Of a DNA stretch of 64,000 nt, positions 59,718 to 64,000 are shown one piece after another (position 1 is the stretch's first letter; each line of letters opens with the position of its first letter). The stretch comes from Parapristionchus giblindavisi (Eukaryota > Nematoda > Chromadorea > Rhabditida > Diplogasteridae), in the NCBI GenBank assembly GCA_943737045.1, contig CALSFV010000229.1:1-64000 (forward strand), written 5' to 3'. The translations under genes were made by a program, and so were the position numbers. The notes below the pieces were generated by a model, which was not told where the DNA came from, did not search any database, and saw nothing but the letters and a program-made list of their open reading frames with translations.

Positions 59718-62140
59718 ACCCCTCTCATCTCATCCATTAGTCTGTCCGTCTGACCGTAACTACGTATTGCTCATATATACCGTACCTTGTCATAATGGAA
59801 AATATTGTGGGATGATAGTTCCATTTGGTTATTACATCTTTCCATATCCATTATATTCCATATTCCATATATCTCATCCATTAATACCATAGAATATCGA
59901 TTAGTGTGTTCTAGAATCAATTAATTTAAATTGATCGTCTTCAAACAATAAATTCTACCTTTGCAGCGAACAGACGCACAGCCCTACAACTCGGAGGACG
60001 ACCAATAAGGTACGGTAACTGTACAGTATTCCCGTTCATTAATCGATATTCGCTCAATCGATTTATGGTAGTCCTACCCGAGATCAAAATGGGTAGGCTA
60101 CCGTAATTCATTCCTGAAAGTGAGATGATGATCTTCCCACGTTAGATTTACTTTAACCATAATAGAGGATGCATAGTAGCCGGAAATAGAACTATAAGTA
60201 AACAATGCATTTTGTGTGTTTGTAAATTTGAAATGAACTGTATTGAAAGTTATTTGATATCTCCACTATGCTACATCCTACGAAGAGAAAAATCAACCAA
60301 AAGTCACGCGATTTTGCTTCCCATCTCATAAAGATCAAAGATCAAACGACAGAAAACTCACATTCTGCCATCATCTTTCTCTTCTTCTATCATCTTTCAC
60401 TCACTATGTACTCACAAAGTATACAATTTGCCTCTATGTATATCGAAGTAGATCATCGATTATCTGGAAAACAATATTGATTCGATCAAAGATGGGAACC
60501 AAGTTAAAGATCAAAGATCAAAATTCGAATATGATGTAGGTAATTACCGATTATGGATTGATTCATTTACAGATCAAAGATGATCTCGTCTGATTACGGT
60601 GGGAGTATTCCACATCGCATTAGGCTGTCCATGGTTTCCTCTCGGGAACAATCAATATTCTTCACTTAATATGGTGATTATTGATTATTATTTCACAACG
60701 GAGTGTATGAATTGCTGAAAGTATCACGAACTGAATTAAATTAATAATAATAATAGATGTACAAGTATAGGATTGGATGACTAAATGTACCTCTTGCAGA
60801 ATCATACGATAGCTGTACATAGTACGATAGATTGACTTCATCTACAATATCCATCCATTCTTCTCTATGTGATAATAATGAGGTCTTCTCTGGATCGGCC
60901 AATCAATAGTCAATCATGTAGGTATATTGTATTATAACTGAAATATACTGTAATATGATACTATGATAGTCAAATCATCTATAATTCACTAGTACCTAGA
61001 TTAGCTTCTGTGGCGGTGTACAGAGATACAGAATAGTCCATTTCAATCAATAATATTGAAGGGATGCCATTTAGTTACAGTAATCCGTTCCATCATAACT
61101 TGTCTGTGGGTCCTGTAAATGGGGGCAAATGATAATTTATTTATTTATTTCATTTTATTTATTTTCAGAATGAGAATGATTTGTCGCCAATTCTCTAAAG
61201 AATGTTAAATGAATTACCTTCAACATATTTCTTTCGTTTCCAGATCGCCTCTACTATCGATCGCCTTTATCGATTGATTATCGATCTACGAGATTATCAT
61301 ATCTTCATTTCCATCGAATAAGGTACGATTTCATATGATTTATCTCATCTATAATAAAAGAAAATCAAGAAAATACTTTTGATACGAAGGTAATTTTGAC
61401 CATTTATTGATTGGTTTCTATTCATACGTGTCTTGCTCACACAAGTTCTCTCGATATCAATCGATATTCAATGACTACCATTGAGTAGAGAAATATTGAT
61501 TAGTGAACTAACCAGGAAGGAGTGGTAGAGAGGCAGAGTGGTAGATAAAGATGTATTATAGATAGATGAAGAAGTAGGTAGCACAAGTACGGTAGATACG
61601 GTTTGAATACGATAGATACGTCGTGGAGTACGGTAGATTCTGTAGATATGGCACGAATAGGGTTTGGCCTATAACGGTCTGTTAATGGGAATGATCATTG
61701 ATTTCTTATAAGACAATATATCTACACTTGAACACCTGGTGAATTCTAGTCATACATTTTCAATCCCTCACTTAGTGAGGGTGACCCACTATATATTTGG
61801 CCCATTTTGAGGTCACTCGATACGAAATTGTTGTGTAAATACATGGAATACTGTGAATTGAAGTTATAATTGTAAAAAATGAATGGGAAGAATAAATGAA
61901 AGCACGAGATAGAATAAATACGAGAAAGAAGCGAGAGAATGAGAGAAAGAAAGAGCAACGTCAAAGATATTACGGTAGTTGTATTTGTTGTATCATTTGA
62001 GCGTACGTATGATTTTTTATAATCATTTAAATTATGTGATTTCGATAGACGTTAAATGGATACATTTTCAGTGTTCGCCCCTGATCCTCGACTCAATTAA
62101 AGTTGACTCTAAAAAAATTACTTCATTTAATTAAGTTTTC
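59718..62140. other. No gene recognised
   Basis: AT-rich. AGATCAAAGATCAAA occurs near 57855, 60331, 60508 and 60572. A dispersed element (inverse of TCGAAAATGTATGATTCTAG) is at 61749-61800. Confidence 0.4.
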
Positions 62141-62150
62141 ATTGCGAAAA

Positions 62151-62480
62151 CTGGGTCCTCACCGATAGTGACGAAACCTCACCGACGGTGGCGTTACGGT
62201 GAGGATCCAGTTTGCTCGCTCAATTCTGAATATTTTTTGATTTCCTTTTTGTGGCAGGTGAGATACTCGATAAAGAATAGGGGCGACACAAAGAAATGGC
62301 GCTGAAAGGTTCATGCCGATTGCACAGCTTCGATTAGTGTCAATGTTATCAATGGAGCGCACATGTGATTGCTCGTTCTGACTATATTTCTTTGGACCCA
62401 GTTTGCTCACTCAATTCTGAATATTTTTTGATTTCCTTTTTTTTGCTGTCGAGGAACTCGATAAAGAATAGGGGCTGCAC
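62151..62480. repeat. Inverted and direct short repeats
   Basis: CTGGGTCCTCACCG (62151) is inverted at 62199-62212. A segment starting CCAGTTTGCTC and reaching CTCGATAAAGAATAGGGGC occurs twice directly (62207-62284 and 62398-62474). Confidence 0.7.
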
Positions 62481-62821
62481 AGTAACAGCTTATTACTCTA
62501 AGTTTAAATAGTCCTCCTGTCAATATAAGGACTTAGAAAAAAAAGTTAAATTTTCAAAAAAAAAGTTTTTTTAAGACCAAGTTTTCTGTACGAATCAGAA
62601 GATTTGGAGGAGTCTAACAATGATGATCAAAAAATGTCAAAAATTTTTTATAACGTGAACTGGGATGATCTTTCTTACGTGGTCTTTGATCTTTGCCTTC
62701 ATTATCTCTTTCTATCGTACATCAATTGGAATAATTTGTTCTATTATTTATTTCTTATTCATTTAAACACATTTATCAAGTATAATAATAAATGGCATAC
62801 AATTCATTCAATCAATCGTTT

Positions 62822-63960
62822 CTATGAACATGCCGAGTCACTGTAGAATGTAAGGGTTTTTTGGATTCTTTTTGGATTAAAGAATCTTGCCAGGATTTCC
62901 TCAAGATCCGATTCCTTGGCATCTGCGTAGTCATCAGAGAGTTCATTAGCCATAGCTCGACCATCGGAATAACCCAGACCACTTCCGTCGAATTCATCAG
63001 TTGATTGATGGTTTGCCAACCATCGACGCTCGAATGCAGGCGTTGAAATCCTTAAAAATATGATTTATTTCTCACAGTATTCAAATTGTAACATTGGTTT
63101 CCTCAATGGAATTTTTGATATAGCTATCGATATAATTACAGTAGTACTACAGTAACCTTTCGTAGCCATGGGACAATTTGAAACGCAGAAGGCCCTCCTC
63201 GTTGAGCACATTCAGGGTGTCAACTGATTTGTGCTCTAATTGTATTTCAGTTTTTTGAGTCGTTCTCATATCTGCTCTCACGCCATATTCTTTGATCTTT
63301 CTCTTATCAAACTATATCAGCTCAAACCTGATAAGTTAGTAGTTTGTTTGTTCATACTTTTCATGTTGTGATCAATACAATTTATAATATGAATTTTAAT
63401 AGAATAACGAATGCTTAAGAGCAAAGAAATTAATTTAAAAATTTATTCAGAAGATAAAGCCGGGACAGGTAAATAAAAATGCACAAATACAAATCAAAGA
63501 AAGCAATACTGCCGCACCACCATAACATCCGATCGTGAAGTGATCTGAAAATTTTAGCAAATTTGCATGTTTAAGTGCTCCATTTTTTGCCCCCACCCCC
63601 CCCCCCCCCCGATTTTCTTTTCCAGCGGCAATGCGAGCCCACGTATGCCAACTATTATCATAGAACTGACACGCATGTATCGTAGAATTAGTTTATCATC
63701 GGTTAAAAGCGAAAAAAATACAATGGAAGCGAAAAATGACGATTTTTCGAATGTGACCCACTATATTTTTAAAAAGTGACCCACTATATAAAAATAAAAC
63801 GGTGAGGGGGTCGAAAATGTATGATTCTAGTCACAGTGATCATTATTGAATCGTACCTTTTGCGCGATAGCTTCTCCATTTGCGTTGTGTAGGTGAAATC
63901 TTCTTCTATATCGGCGTATTCACTTTTTATCGATTTGATCAAATCATTGAGTGACAGCTT
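62822..63960 (-). CDS. C-terminal exons of an unrecognised host gene
   Basis: Two exons on the minus strand join in phase. 63857-63960 (acceptor TTTTTTGCAG, donor GTACGA) reads KLSLNDLIKSIKSEYADIEE then DFTYTTQMEKLSRK. 62822-63050 (acceptor TTTTTAAG) reads ISTPAFERRWLANHQSTDEF, DGSGLGYSDGRAMANELSDD, YADAKESDLEEILARFFNPK, ending SDSACS and TAG at 62822-62824. The split Arg codon (AG + G) is restored by splicing. The product end is acidic and hydrophilic, with no signal peptide or membrane segment in this part and no domain I recognise. The gene starts beyond the right edge. The 806-bp intron contains a poly-C run and a dispersed repeat. It is the best candidate for a live host gene in the window. 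Confidence 0.6.
63051..63856 (-). other. Intron with repeats
   Basis: Intron of the gene above. Contains a C tract at about 63594-63610 and a dispersed short element at 63772-63830 (GACCCACTATAT ... TCGAAAATGTATGATTCTAG). Confidence 0.5.
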
Positions 63961-64000
63961 CTGCAAAAAATCTATCAATATTAGCTATTGATTTTTGAAA

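Overview
This is eukaryotic DNA, most likely from a rhabditid-type nematode (inference). The evidence is AT-rich sequence with many short introns (about 50-250 bp) bounded by GTAAG...TTTCAG, a leucyl-tRNA synthetase fragment, a mariner copy, a LINE and a Penelope-like element of the kinds found in nematodes, and a dense population of foldback elements and satellites containing CTACAGTA. No prokaryotic gene, operon or CRISPR is present. The window is almost entirely repeats. Only one gene fragment at the right edge looks like an intact host gene; a few other exon chains are possible.

Layout. 1-831: C-terminal end of a CR1/Jockey-type LINE, then a foldback MITE (833-1255), a tRNA-like pseudogene and unassigned sequence. 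4800-7534: element A, a DNA transposon with an exact 9-bp target-site duplication. It contains a Penelope GIY-YIG endonuclease, a hammerhead ribozyme and a 97-bp tandem array. 9.27-18.6 kb: two copies of a 0.78-kb segment, each next to its own satellite (123 bp and 137 bp) and each near a GC-palindrome minisatellite; also a 120-bp satellite, a decayed mariner, a second transposase remnant and several MITEs with clear target duplications. 19.03-36.06 kb: a roughly 17-kb satellite in which a 405-bp short module and a roughly 680-bp long module share a core and alternate in higher-order blocks, interrupted by a 2.26-kb foldback transposon (32596-34850). 36.3-41.9 kb: two direct copies of a leucyl-tRNA synthetase pseudogene segment, separated and followed by a 56-bp satellite. 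43.1-45.0 kb: element B, same family as A, inverted. 46.4-47.5 kb: a possible Arg-rich gene, an 18-bp minisatellite and a pyrimidine tract. 50.3-58.8 kb: inverted repeats flanking a duplicated exon cluster. One of the copies is split by a TTAA element (D1), which contains element C (same family as A and B), which contains a second TTAA element (D2) and another foldback (F). 58.8-64.0 kb: AT-rich sequence, a (AAT)n tract just before it, and a minus-strand gene end.

The main result is the A/B/C family. All three copies have exact 9-bp target duplications (TACATCTTC, AAACTTAAC, GCACTTTTT), the same asymmetric ends (YGTGATCC... and ...GGTTAAGT), subterminal palindromes built on a GGACGGACG stem, and an internal 97-bp tandem array always in the same orientation relative to the ends. 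No transposase is visible, so they look non-autonomous; a 9-bp duplication points to the Mutator-like (or Merlin) group. The second result is a nearly complete hammerhead ribozyme 133 bp after the Penelope endonuclease stop.
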